Below are positions 1-6,786 of a stretch of DNA of 21,902 bases, in pieces; the first letter of the stretch is position 1, and every line of letters begins with the position of its first letter. A model generated the notes under the pieces. The model was given only the letters and a program-made list of their open reading frames with translations, was not told the DNA's origin and ran no database searches. This DNA is from Prevotella sp. (GTDB taxonomy: Bacteria; Bacteroidota; Bacteroidia; Bacteroidales; Bacteroidaceae): positions 1-21,902 of the forward strand of contig JAFRZC010000107.1 of the NCBI GenBank assembly GCA_017442765.1, written 5' to 3'. A program made the position numbers and the translations under genes.

Positions 1-72
1 ACTCCCGCGGGATTCAAACCCACAACCTTCTGATCCGTAGTCAGATGCTCTATTCAGTTGAGCTAGGGAGCC
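1..72 (-). tRNA. tRNA-Arg (anticodon ACG), 3' end cut by window edge
   Basis: On the minus strand the 5' end is at 72 (GGCTCCC acceptor strand). The D-arm, the anticodon arm TCTGA-CTACGGA-TCAGA and the T-arm GTGGG-TTTGAAT-CCCGC all fold normally. The anticodon loop CTACGGA gives anticodon ACG (Arg, CGN codons; A34 is normally edited to inosine). The last acceptor base, the discriminator and CCA lie beyond position 1. A consensus promoter sits just upstream at 93-123. Confidence 0.95.
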
Positions 73-92
73 TCCTTTTTCAAATGCGAGTG

Positions 93-123
93 CAAAGGTA
101 GTAACTTTTTCTATATCCGCCAA
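93..123 (-). promoter_or_regulatory. Promoter of tRNA-Arg
   Basis: On the minus strand TTG (121-123) is followed after 20 bp by TACCTTTG (93-100), the Bacteroidetes -33/-7 pair TTG-N19-21-TAnnTTTG. Predicted transcription start is near 86, about 14 bases before the mature tRNA end. Confidence 0.8.
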
Positions 124-168
124 ATTTTTCGGGCTCTTTTTTCCAAAAATCTTCTTCTTGCGGTCTTT

Positions 169-1128
169 TTATGATGCCACGACATTCTGCGGGCGGCCGT
201 CGATGAAAGCGCTGACGTTGGCGACCGCCACCTTCATCAGGCGTTGCCTTGCCTCTCGTGTGGCCCAGGCAATGTGGGGCGTGAGATAGGCGTTGGGCTG
301 TTTGAGCAGCGGATTGTCGGGGGCTGGCGGTTCGCTGGCCATCACGTCGGCTCCGTAGGCTGCCAGCCGACCGCTCTGCAGGGCATCGGCCACAGCCTGC
401 TCATCGACGAGCGACCCCCGGCCGGTGTTGATGAGGATGGCACCGGGGCGCATCTTCGCCAACCGCTCACGGCTGATGAGGTGGCGGGTGTCGTCGGTCA
501 GCGGACAGTGCAGGGTGAGGATGTCGCTCGCGGCCAGCAGACCGTCGAGCGTGGTCTTCTGTATGCCTTCGGGCAGGTCGGAGGAGTTCTTGCCGGTAAA
601 GGCGAACACATCCATGCCGAAGTCACGGGCGATGCCGGCCACCCGCATCCCGATGCTGCCCAGCCCGACAATACCGATGGTCTTGCCCGCCAGCTCGACA
701 AGTGGCGTGTCCCAGTAGCAGAAGTCGGGATTGCGGCTCCAACGGCCTTCGCGTGTCTGGCGGGCATAGTGGCCGATGCGGTTGGTGATGTTCAGAATAT
801 GTGCGAAGGTCATCTGCGCCACGCTGTCGGTACTATAGGCCGGAATGTTGGTGACGGTGATGCCAAGCTCACGGGCGGCCTGCGTGTCAACGGTATTATG
901 GCCAGTGGCAAGGATGCCGATATACCGGAGCCGAGGCAACTGGCGCAGGATGTCGGCCGTAAACAATACTTTGTTTGTGAGTACAATCTCTGCATCGCCG
1001 ATGCGGGAGATGACTTCCTCTGGGTCTGTTCGCTGATAGACCGTGAGCTCGCCAAACTCTGTCAGTGTGTCCCATGAAAGGTCTCCGGGATTGGCCGCGT
1101 GGGCATCGAGTATAACTATTTTCAGCAT
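169..1128 (-). CDS. D-2-hydroxyacid dehydrogenase (glycerate dehydrogenase type)
   Basis: NAD-dependent 2-hydroxyacid dehydrogenase of about 319 residues, the usual family length. Visible motifs are the dinucleotide-binding GLGSIG in the middle of the protein, then NTGRGSLVDE (catalytic Arg region), ADVMASEPP (Glu) and LTPHIAWAT (catalytic His). The close match to hydroxypyruvate/glycerate dehydrogenases suggests interconversion of hydroxypyruvate and D-glycerate in the cytosol, but substrate within this family cannot be read from sequence alone. I chose the ATG at 1128 (protein begins MLKIVILDA). An alternative ATG at 1137, three codons earlier, overlaps the rarA stop as TGATG, so translation is probably coupled to rarA. 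An upstream in-frame extension would lie inside rarA and has no family counterpart. No clear terminator follows; the tRNA-Arg promoter is directly downstream. Confidence 0.9.
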   Translation of the reverse strand: MLKIVILDAHAANPGDLSWDTLTEFGELTVYQRTDPEEVISRIGDAEIVLTNKVLFTADILRQLPRLRYIGILATGHNTVDTQAARELGITVTNIPAYSTDSVAQMTFAHILNITNRIGHYARQTREGRWSRNPDFCYWDTPLVELAGKTIGIVGLGSIGMRVAGIARDFGMDVFAFTGKNSSDLPEGIQKTTLDGLLAASDILTLHCPLTDDTRHLISRERLAKMRPGAILINTGRGSLVDEQAVADALQSGRLAAYGADVMASEPPAPDNPLLKQPNAYLTPHIAWATREARQRLMKVAVANVSAFIDGRPQNVVAS

Positions 1129-1136
1129 GTTTATCA

Positions 1137-2456
1137 TCAGTTTTCGTATTTTTTCCCCCAGCAACGGAGCATCTGCTGGTAGAGCTTTTCCTCGGTTGGC
1201 GAGTTGTGCTGGGCGTGCCACAACCGTGTGTCGGCCAGCTCGTCGGGCATGTATTGCTGCTCGGTGAAGTGTCCGGGGAAGTCGTGGCTGTATTTATAGC
1301 CGTCGCTATAGCCCAGCTCTTTCATCAGCGACGTGGGCGCATTGCGCAAGTGGAGCGGCACGGGCAGGTTCCCTGTCTCGCGGACTTTCGCCAAAGCCCC
1401 GTCGATGCCGAGATAGGCGGAATTGCTCTTTGGCGACGCGGCCAGATAGACCACGGCCTCGGCAAGGGGTATGCGGCCTTCGGGCCAGCCGATTTTCATC
1501 ACCGTGTCGAAGGCGGCGTTAGCCAGCAGGAGCGCGTTGGGATTGGCCAGGCCGATATCCTCGGCAGCGGAGATGACGAGGCGGCGGGCAATGAACTTCG
1601 GATCCTCGCCGCCCTCTATCATGCGAGCCATCCAGTAGAGTGCCGCGTCGGGGTCGCTGCCCCGGATGCTCTTGATGAAGGCCGAGATGATGTCGTAGTG
1701 CATCTCGCCGTCCTTGTCGTAGGCCAGGGGGTTCTGCTGGAGCCGGCTGACGACCAGCTCGTCGGTGATGACAATGGAATTTTCGGAATCGCTGGATAAT
1801 CCGGAGTCTCCGGAGGGTTCGGATGGGCTGAAGCTCTCCACGACCAGCTCCAGGATGTTGGGCAGTTTACGGGCATCGCCGCCGCTATAGCGCAGCAAGG
1901 CGTCGGTCTCGCGCAGCTCTATCTTCCGCTTAGACAATTCCACGTCGGTAGTGACAGCGCGGTGAAGGAGCTGGAGCAGGTCGTCTTTCTCCAAGGGCTT
2001 GAGCACGTAGAGCTGGCAACGGGAGAGCAGCGGACGAATGACCTCGAACGACGGGTTCTCCGTCGTGGCTCCGATGAGTGTGACCGTGCCGCGCTCCACG
2101 GCCCCGAGCAGCGAGTCCTGCTGCGATTTCGAGAAACGGTGAATCTCGTCGATGAAGAGTATGGGCGATGCCGAGTTAAAAAACCGGCCTTTCTGTGCGC
2201 GGTCGATTACGTCGCGCACATCCTTCACGCCGCTCGTCACCGCCGAGAGCGTGTAGAACGGGGTCTCCAGCCGGTGGGCGATAATCTGCGCGAGCGTGGT
2301 CTTCCCCACCCCGGGCGGTCCCCAGAGGATGAACGACGAGACGCGTCCTGAGTCGATCATCTGCCGCAGCACCGAGCCCTCACCCACCAGATGCCGCTGT
2401 CCCACATAGTCGTCGAGCGTGCGCGGACGCATCCGCTCTGCCAATGGTTCACTCAT
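1137..2456 (-). CDS. rarA: Replication-associated recombination protein A (RarA/MgsA AAA+ ATPase)
   Basis: 439-residue AAA+ ATPase of the clamp-loader-like RarA family, which acts at stalled replication forks with SSB. Walker A GPPGVGKT is at residues 46-53, Walker B LFIDEIHRF at about 100-108 and sensor 1 GATTENPSFE at about 129-138. The C-terminal half carries the RarA-specific oligomerisation region (SAYLGIDGAL, then PLHLRNAPT). Start is the ATG at 2456, with family-typical N-terminus PLAERMRPRTLDDYVGQ. It is first gene of a two-gene operon: its TGA overlaps an ATG of the dehydrogenase by one base. Unusual is a Ser/Asp-rich insert around residues 210-228 encoded by DNA containing a TCCGGA inverted repeat (about 1795-1825), between the AAA+ lid and the C-terminal domain. 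Confidence 0.96.
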   Translation of the reverse strand: MSEPLAERMRPRTLDDYVGQRHLVGEGSVLRQMIDSGRVSSFILWGPPGVGKTTLAQIIAHRLETPFYTLSAVTSGVKDVRDVIDRAQKGRFFNSASPILFIDEIHRFSKSQQDSLLGAVERGTVTLIGATTENPSFEVIRPLLSRCQLYVLKPLEKDDLLQLLHRAVTTDVELSKRKIELRETDALLRYSGGDARKLPNILELVVESFSPSEPSGDSGLSSDSENSIVITDELVVSRLQQNPLAYDKDGEMHYDIISAFIKSIRGSDPDAALYWMARMIEGGEDPKFIARRLVISAAEDIGLANPNALLLANAAFDTVMKIGWPEGRIPLAEAVVYLAASPKSNSAYLGIDGALAKVRETGNLPVPLHLRNAPTSLMKELGYSDGYKYSHDFPGHFTEQQYMPDELADTRLWHAQHNSPTEEKLYQQMLRCWGKKYEN

Positions 2457-2487
2457 AATCGTAGCGTTTCCTTAAAGATTTAGTTTG

Positions 2488-2495
2488 CAAATATA
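2488..2495 (-). promoter_or_regulatory. Probable -7 element for rarA operon
   Basis: TATATTTG on the minus strand matches TAnnTTTG and lies 32 bp before the rarA ATG. No good TTG is seen at the -33 position, so this is a partial match. Confidence 0.55.
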
Positions 2496-2598
2496 CTGAT
2501 TTTTCCAGAGAAAAGCCACTCTCCCATACAAGAAAATCGCATCAGCGCGATGAAAAATAGTTTTTTTACCCTTCTGTCACTTTTTTTCCGCGAAAAAC

Positions 2599-2629
2599 TT
2601 GTAAAATAGAACGAAAGTATTTACTTTTG
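2599..2629 (+). promoter_or_regulatory. Promoter of the acidic-tail protein gene
   Basis: TTG at 2599-2601, a 20-bp spacer, then TACTTTTG at 2622-2629: a full Bacteroidetes primary promoter. Predicted start of transcription is near 2636, giving a leader of about 38 bases before the ATG at 2674. Confidence 0.8.
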
Positions 2630-2673
2630 CACCGAAACAAGAAAAATGCCCGACATAGCCAAAACAACTATTT

Positions 2674-3456
2674 ATGAAAAAAACAAAGACACTGACACTG
2701 AAGACCCTCACTAAGGGCACCGTCTGGGACATACAGGAGAACGACGTGTTCCGCCTTTGGGAGAGCGCCATGAAAGACGCGGAGATGAAGGATAACATGA
2801 ACCACTATCTTGACATTCTCAAGAGTGCCTTTGACATAGAGGTGCTGACGATAGACAAGCCTGCCGTGAGGAAGAAGTACGAGGCACGCGGGTTCAAGAT
2901 TGCCACTGTTCGTCTGGGCGACGAGGAGAAAGTGAAATGGGCCGTGAAGAAGCATCCCATCCTCCGCGTCACAGACCTCACCTACGAGAACATCCGCCAC
3001 ATCTCGGCCGCCAAGCTCATCGAAGTGCTCGACCGCAACTTCGGCGGCGGCTGGGACTCCATCTCGCAGAGCATCAAGGACATTATTGAGAGCGGTTTCG
3101 ACATCTCCACCACTACCCTTCCCAAAGACCGCCTTCACAAGCCCGGAAGCATGTATGAGAAGAAGGTGAACGACGGCTTCGAGGTGCTCGAGATACCCAA
3201 AGGCACATGGACAGAGGCCATCTTTGCCAAGGCAAAGCCCGAGATAGAGAGACCCCGCATGCGATTTGAGAACGACGACGAGGAAAACGAGGACGAAACT
3301 GAGGAAAACGAGACTACAGAGAACGACGACTTCGAGGACGATGACTTCGATGAGGACATGCTCACCGAGGAGAGCTACCGCACCACCTTCGAGACCGACC
3401 CGGAAGACCTGACGCTGGAGTCGGTAGATGCCACCGAAGAGGACGAGAACTTCTAA
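2674..3456 (+). CDS. Unrecognised protein with acidic C-terminal tail
   Basis: 260 residues; I do not recognise the family. The N-terminal 190 residues are a mixed, apparently globular cytoplasmic domain with no signal peptide or membrane segment. It contains many Lys and Trp (for example KGTVWDIQ near the start, GGGWDSISQSIKDIIE near residue 125, and IPKGTWTEAIF near 175). From about residue 200 to the end the chain is overwhelmingly Asp/Glu with Thr, likely disordered. Acidic tails of this kind occur in nucleic-acid-mimic, chaperone and protein-binding proteins, but nothing here fixes the role. It is a single-gene unit with its own promoter (2599-2629) and terminator (3504-3543), which argues for a real, independently expressed gene. 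Codon use is like neighbouring core genes. Confidence 0.85.
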   Translation: MKKTKTLTLKTLTKGTVWDIQENDVFRLWESAMKDAEMKDNMNHYLDILKSAFDIEVLTIDKPAVRKKYEARGFKIATVRLGDEEKVKWAVKKHPILRVTDLTYENIRHISAAKLIEVLDRNFGGGWDSISQSIKDIIESGFDISTTTLPKDRLHKPGSMYEKKVNDGFEVLEIPKGTWTEAIFAKAKPEIERPRMRFENDDEENEDETEENETTENDDFEDDDFDEDMLTEESYRTTFETDPEDLTLESVDATEEDENF

Positions 3457-3503
3457 ACACATACGTGGCTGGCGAGAACCGCCAACAACAAGACCCAAAC
3501 CAT

Positions 3504-3543
3504 TCCGCCGATGAGAGCCGCGACTTCCATCGGCGGAGTTTTT
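3504..3543 (+). terminator. Rho-independent terminator of the acidic-tail protein gene
   Basis: Perfect 10-bp stem TCCGCCGATG (3504-3513) with CATCGGCGGA (3528-3537), 14-base loop, then a G and five T (3539-3543). It begins 48 bp after the stop codon. Confidence 0.85.
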
Positions 3544-3552
3544 CATGGTCAC

Positions 3553-3651
3553 ACTATTCCACTAACGAGGCGAACTATTCCCTCAATGAGACTAACAACG
3601 GTCTTTCAAAAAGTTATATACCCTATATAACATAGTTATATACCCTATATA
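3553..3651. repeat. AT-rich tandem repeat pair in a gene-free stretch
   Basis: An 18-bp unit, AGTTATATACCCTATATA, occurs at 3612-3629 and again, identical, at 3634-3651 (period 22). Each copy is itself an inverted repeat: GTTATATA-CCC-TATATAAC is perfect at 3613-3631, and the second copy has one mismatch. Just upstream ACTATTCC recurs at 3553 and 3574 in a weaker repeat. The stretch 3457-3711 otherwise holds only the terminator at 3504-3543; I see no gene in it. Confidence 0.75.
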
Positions 3652-3711
3652 GCTTTTTCAAACCTTGTCAATCCTGACCCGAGCATCCGATGGCTGCTGC
3701 CCGCAGAGCAC

Positions 3712-3747
3712 AAAAAAGGGCGGCACCGCCTGCGCAGTACCGCCCTT
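3712..3747 (-). terminator. Terminator of the OmpH-like lipoprotein operon
   Basis: On the minus strand AAGGGCGG (3740-3747) pairs with CCGCCCTT (3716-3723), with two further pairs beyond a mismatch, followed by a run of T (A6 on the plus strand at 3712-3717). It starts 24 bp past the stop codon. Confidence 0.8.
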
Positions 3748-3770
3748 ATACCTTATTAGATTATAGAGGT

Positions 3771-4403
3771 TTATTTCTTCTCTTCCTTCTTCTCGGGAGC
3801 AGGCTCGGCCTTCTTGGCCGGCTTGTAGGCCTTGTTCAGTCCGGCGATAACCTCGTTGGTGATATCCATGGCCTTGTCGGCATAGAGAATGTTATCAACC
3901 ATACCGCCCTTGGTAAGGATGAGCGTATATTTCTTGTCCTTGTTATAGACGGCGAGGAAGTGCTGCACGGAGTCGTGCAGAGCCTTGTTGTATTCCTCGG
4001 TCTTCTGCTGAATCTCGTTCGTCAGACGGGCCTGCAGTGCCTGAAGGTCGCTGCTCTGGCGCTGAATGGCGGCCTGCTGCGAGGCGGCCTCCTCGCGGCT
4101 GCTGAAACCGTTGCTCTCATACTTCTTCTGGAAGTTCGCGGCAGCGGCATTCAGTTCCTTCTCCTTGGCGGCGAGGGTGTTCTGAATGTTCTGGCTCTTC
4201 TTCTCCAAGTCGAGCGTCGATTCTTTGCAGAACTGATACTGGTTGACGATGCTGTCGCTCTCGACATAGGCGATGCGCAGCTCCGAGGGAGCCTGTTTGG
4301 TCTCGGATGCGGCCTCAACCTGGGGCTGAGACTTGTCGCACGATGCCACGACCATTGCCACACAGGCAACGGCTACGGCGCGGAATAAGTTTTTCTTGTT
4401 CAT
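3771..4403 (-). CDS. OmpH/Skp-family lipoprotein
   Basis: 210 residues. A lipoprotein signal ends in VVASC, with the predicted lipidated Cys at residue 22. The next 20 residues are a low-complexity linker, then the Skp/OmpH pattern begins with LRIAYVESDSIVNQY near residue 42. A long Gln/Lys/Glu-rich helical segment follows (about residues 60-145, coiled coil) and the typical C-terminal YTLILTKGGMVDNILYADKAMDIT. The tail is Lys/Glu/Pro-rich. Skp-family proteins are periplasmic holdase chaperones for outer-membrane proteins; the lipid anchor here would hold the chaperone to a membrane. It is the second gene of an operon after the 64-residue membrane protein (34-bp gap of AT-rich repeat-like sequence) and ends at a terminator at 3712-3747. 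Confidence 0.88.
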   Translation of the reverse strand: MNKKNLFRAVAVACVAMVVASCDKSQPQVEAASETKQAPSELRIAYVESDSIVNQYQFCKESTLDLEKKSQNIQNTLAAKEKELNAAAANFQKKYESNGFSSREEAASQQAAIQRQSSDLQALQARLTNEIQQKTEEYNKALHDSVQHFLAVYNKDKKYTLILTKGGMVDNILYADKAMDITNEVIAGLNKAYKPAKKAEPAPEKKEEKK

Positions 4404-4437
4404 TATAATTCTTAATTATTAATTTTTAATTCTTCAT

Positions 4438-4632
4438 TCAAAATGCCCTGCCTTGCTGCCGGGCCTCGCGATCCTGATCCATCACGCAGTGGATGCCCCG
4501 CTCGCGCATGGCCTCGGAGTCGTGGATGTGCTGCGAAGTGAAGTGTCCGTCCTTGCGGAAAAGCAGCTTCACGCAGAATAATGCCATCGCGATAGCAATT
4601 ATTAACACACTAAAGAGCAGCAATCTCAACAT
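4438..4632 (-). CDS. Small conserved single-pass membrane protein
   Basis: 64 residues. One hydrophobic segment covers about residues 2-24. A short cytoplasmic or periplasmic tail follows with the pattern FTSQHIHDSEAMRERGIHCV then MDQDREAR. Small proteins of this layout (one helix, then a His/Cys-containing tail ending in QDREA) are familiar to me from Bacteroidales but have no assigned role. It is too short for a confident family call. It is transcribed from a good promoter (4687-4716) and is the first gene of an operon with the OmpH-like lipoprotein. Confidence 0.72.
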   Translation of the reverse strand: MLRLLLFSVLIIAIAMALFCVKLLFRKDGHFTSQHIHDSEAMRERGIHCVMDQDREARQQGRAF

Positions 4633-4639
4633 TTTTTCC

Positions 4640-4647
4640 TATCTTTG
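4640..4647 (+). promoter_or_regulatory. Probable -7 element for pepD
   Basis: TATCTTTG matches TAnnTTTG; predicted transcription start is about 4654, giving a leader of roughly 90 bases. No clear TTG is present at -33. It faces the promoter at 4687-4716. Confidence 0.55.
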
Positions 4648-4686
4648 CAGAAACTTTACAATGCGTATATATCAGCCAATGCCGTG

Positions 4687-4716
4687 CAAAGGTAATACAA
4701 AAAGCGGTAACGACAA
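4687..4716 (-). promoter_or_regulatory. Promoter of small membrane protein/OmpH-like operon
   Basis: On the minus strand TTG (4714-4716), 19-bp spacer, TACCTTTG (4687-4694). Predicted start is near 4680, about 48 bases before the ATG at 4632. Confidence 0.78.
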
Positions 4717-4744
4717 AATAAAATAACATAAATAAAGAATTTAT

Positions 4745-6184
4745 ATGGAATTAAAACCTTCATGCGTCTTCGAGCAGTTTGCCCGAATCAACGCCATCCC
4801 GCGCCCGTCGAAGCGCGAAGAGAAAATGATTGAGTTCCTCCGTGAGTTCGGCAAAAGCCACAATCTGGAGACACAAGTAGACGAAACCGGCAACGTCATC
4901 ATCCGCAAGCCTGCCACCGCCGGCATGGAGCAGAAACCGACCATCATCCTGCAAAGCCACATGGACATGGTGTGCGAGAAGCTGCCTGAGGTGGAGCACG
5001 ACTTCGACCGCGACCCCATACAGACCTATGTCGATGGCGAATGGATGAAAGCCAAGGGCACCACCCTCGGCGCCGACGACGGCATCGGATGCGCCATTGA
5101 GCTGGCCATTCTCGACAGCGACGACATCGAGCACGGTCCGCTGGAGTGTGTCTTCACCCGCGACGAGGAGACCGGACTAACCGGTGCCGAGGGCATGAAG
5201 CCGGGATTTATGACAGGCGACATGCTCATCAATCTCGACTCTGAGGACGAGGGGCAGATCTTCGTGTCGTGTGCCGGCGGCCGCAACACCACCGCCACCT
5301 TCCGCTACGAGCGCGAGGACGCGCCCGAGGGATGGTTCTTCATCACCGCATCGGTGAAAGGACTCATCGGCGGACACTCTGGCGACGACATCAACAAGAA
5401 ACGTGCCAACTCCCTGAAGATACTTTCGAGATTCCTCTATCAGACACAGGAACGCTACGGACTGCGACTGGCACAGTTCAACGCGGGCAAGCTGCACAAC
5501 GCCATCCCACGCGACGGTGTCATCACCTTTGCCGTTCCTGCCACAAAGAAAGAAAACGTGCGGGCAGACTGGAACGTCTTTGTCGCACAGGTAGAGGAGG
5601 AATACCACGTGACGGAGAAGACCATGCAGTTCCAACTGGAGAGCGCAGAGGCTCAGCAGGTTCTCCCGCAGGATGTCAGCGAACGGCTCGTACAGGCCAT
5701 GCAGGCCGTTGACTGTGGTGTCTTCGCCATGTGTCAGGACGAGGAAATCGCGTGGCTCGTAGAGACTTCGAGCAATCTGGCCAGTATCGAGACCACCGAC
5801 AAAGAGGCAAAGATTGTCACCTCGCAGCGCAGCAACGTCATGAGTGCACTCGACAATCAGGCCGCCACCGTAAAAGCTGCCTTCCAGCTGGCAGGTGCCG
5901 AGGTTGTACAGGGCGAGGGCTATCCCGCATGGAAGATGCGTGCTGACAGCAAGCTCACCGCACTTACCGTGGCATCATACAAGAAACTTTTCGGCAAAGA
6001 CCCGAAGGTTCTCGGCATACATGCCGGACTGGAGTGCGGACTGTTCTCAGAAAAATACCCAGACCTCGACATGGTGAGCTTCGGCCCCACCCTGCGCGGC
6101 GTACACTCGCCCGACGAGCGGCTGCACATCCCCACCGTGCAAATGGTTTGGGATCACCTGCTCGACATCCTCAAGAGTGTCTGA
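4745..6184 (+). CDS. pepD: Aminoacyl-histidine dipeptidase (cytosol non-specific dipeptidase, PepD)
   Basis: 479 residues, full length for PepD, a cytosolic di-zinc peptidase of the M20 family that cleaves dipeptides, classically Xaa-His. The metal-binding and catalytic motifs are all present: SHMDM (His72, Asp74), TLGADDGIG (Asp111), DEETGLTG (Glu141, Glu142), INLDSEDEG, the GGHSGDDI lid-domain motif, and IHAGLECGLF near the C-terminus. No signal peptide. The start ATG at 4745 gives the usual N-terminus with KPSCVFEQFARINAIPRPSK. It is probably transcribed with the small lipoprotein gene that begins 49 bp after its stop, up to the terminator at 6601-6648. Confidence 0.96.
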   Translation: MELKPSCVFEQFARINAIPRPSKREEKMIEFLREFGKSHNLETQVDETGNVIIRKPATAGMEQKPTIILQSHMDMVCEKLPEVEHDFDRDPIQTYVDGEWMKAKGTTLGADDGIGCAIELAILDSDDIEHGPLECVFTRDEETGLTGAEGMKPGFMTGDMLINLDSEDEGQIFVSCAGGRNTTATFRYEREDAPEGWFFITASVKGLIGGHSGDDINKKRANSLKILSRFLYQTQERYGLRLAQFNAGKLHNAIPRDGVITFAVPATKKENVRADWNVFVAQVEEEYHVTEKTMQFQLESAEAQQVLPQDVSERLVQAMQAVDCGVFAMCQDEEIAWLVETSSNLASIETTDKEAKIVTSQRSNVMSALDNQAATVKAAFQLAGAEVVQGEGYPAWKMRADSKLTALTVASYKKLFGKDPKVLGIHAGLECGLFSEKYPDLDMVSFGPTLRGVHSPDERLHIPTVQMVWDHLLDILKSV

Positions 6185-6233
6185 CACGAAGGTTCTTCAA
6201 GACGTAAAATAACTTAAAGACCCTTTGCAAGAC

Positions 6234-6581
6234 ATGAAAGTAAAACTCTTTTCCACCCTGCTTCTGGCCGCATTGCTCCTTACGGGCTGCGGCCAGGGGC
6301 ATGAAGCCAAATCGCTGATTAAAAGTTTCATTGGCGAGTATATGTCCGGCGACCGGAAGAGCGTCACCTACTCGCGGCTCGACTCCACCCGCTTCGTCAC
6401 CGCCGACGACATCGCCGCCATGCGCAACCGCCTGCCCAAAGCCCGCTACGTCAACGTGAAACCGCCCGTGAACCTGCTCTTCATGAGCACTTCCTACATC
6501 GACGCACAGGGCAACAACCACCGTCAGACGTTCTACATCGACGAGCAAATGCAGGGCATCGTCTGCTTCAAGGAAAACTGA
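6234..6581 (+). CDS. Small lipoprotein of unknown function
   Basis: 115 residues from the ATG at 6234 (a TTG three codons earlier is in frame but is a less likely start). A lipoprotein signal ends LLLTGC with the predicted lipidated Cys at residue 19. The mature part of about 95 residues has no motif I recognise; it has a helix-like start (KSLIKSFIGEYMSGD) and then strands ending in RQTFYIDEQMQGIVCF, reminiscent of small NTF2-like or DUF-type lipoproteins. It lies 49 bp after pepD in the same direction and is closed by a strong terminator, so it is probably the distal gene of the pepD operon. Confidence 0.8.
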   Translation: MKVKLFSTLLLAALLLTGCGQGHEAKSLIKSFIGEYMSGDRKSVTYSRLDSTRFVTADDIAAMRNRLPKARYVNVKPPVNLLFMSTSYIDAQGNNHRQTFYIDEQMQGIVCFKEN

Positions 6582-6600
6582 AAAGGCAATTAAACAAGAA

Positions 6601-6648
6601 AATAGAGGACATTCCCTTAGAATAGGATGAATGTCCTCTATTGTTTTT
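6601..6648 (+). terminator. Strong terminator of the pepD operon
   Basis: Perfect 14-bp stem: AATAGAGGACATTC (6601-6614) pairs with GAATGTCCTCTATT (6629-6642), 14-base loop, then G and five T. It separates pepD from the convergent tRNA-Pro gene and may stop transcripts from both sides. Confidence 0.9.
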
Positions 6649-6651
6649 ATG

Positions 6652-6725
6652 TCGGGGCGACAGGATTCGAACCTGCGACCGCCTGGTCCCAAACCAGGAG
6701 CGCTACCGGACTGCGCTACACCCCG
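6652..6725 (-). tRNA. tRNA-Pro (anticodon TGG)
   Basis: Complete 74-base cloverleaf on the minus strand: acceptor CGGGGTG with CGCCCCG, anticodon arm CCTGG-TTTGGGA-CCAGG (anticodon TGG, reading CCA/CCG), T-arm GCAGG-TTCGAAT-CCTGT, discriminator A at 6652. CCA is not encoded. Confidence 0.97.
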
Positions 6726-6741
6726 AACGGGTTTCGGGCTG

Positions 6742-6772
6742 CAAAATTACGACTTTTTCCGTAATTCTGCAA
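6742..6772 (-). promoter_or_regulatory. Promoter of tRNA-Pro
   Basis: On the minus strand TTG (6770-6772), a 20-bp spacer and TAATTTTG (6742-6749). An imperfect inverted repeat, GCAAAATTACG with CGTAATTCTGC (6741-6770), fills the space between and including the two elements. Confidence 0.8.
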
Positions 6773-6786
6773 GTTTTTAAGCTACA

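Noticed and set aside
244..1077. Open plus-strand frame of 277 codons opposite the dehydrogenase gene
   Set aside because: Shadow of a clear 2-hydroxyacid dehydrogenase.
2668..3552. Open minus-strand frame of 294 codons opposite the acidic-tail gene
   Set aside because: Val/Leu-rich antisense image of an acidic, Lys-rich protein; it runs through the terminator at 3504-3543, and promoter and terminator fit the plus-strand gene.
3600..3660. CRISPR-like array at the AT-rich tandem repeats
   Set aside because: Only two units with a 4-base spacer and no cas genes; a tandem palindrome, not an array.
6171..6692. Open minus-strand frame of 173 codons
   Set aside because: It runs through the tRNA-Pro gene, the terminator and the antisense of the small lipoprotein gene.
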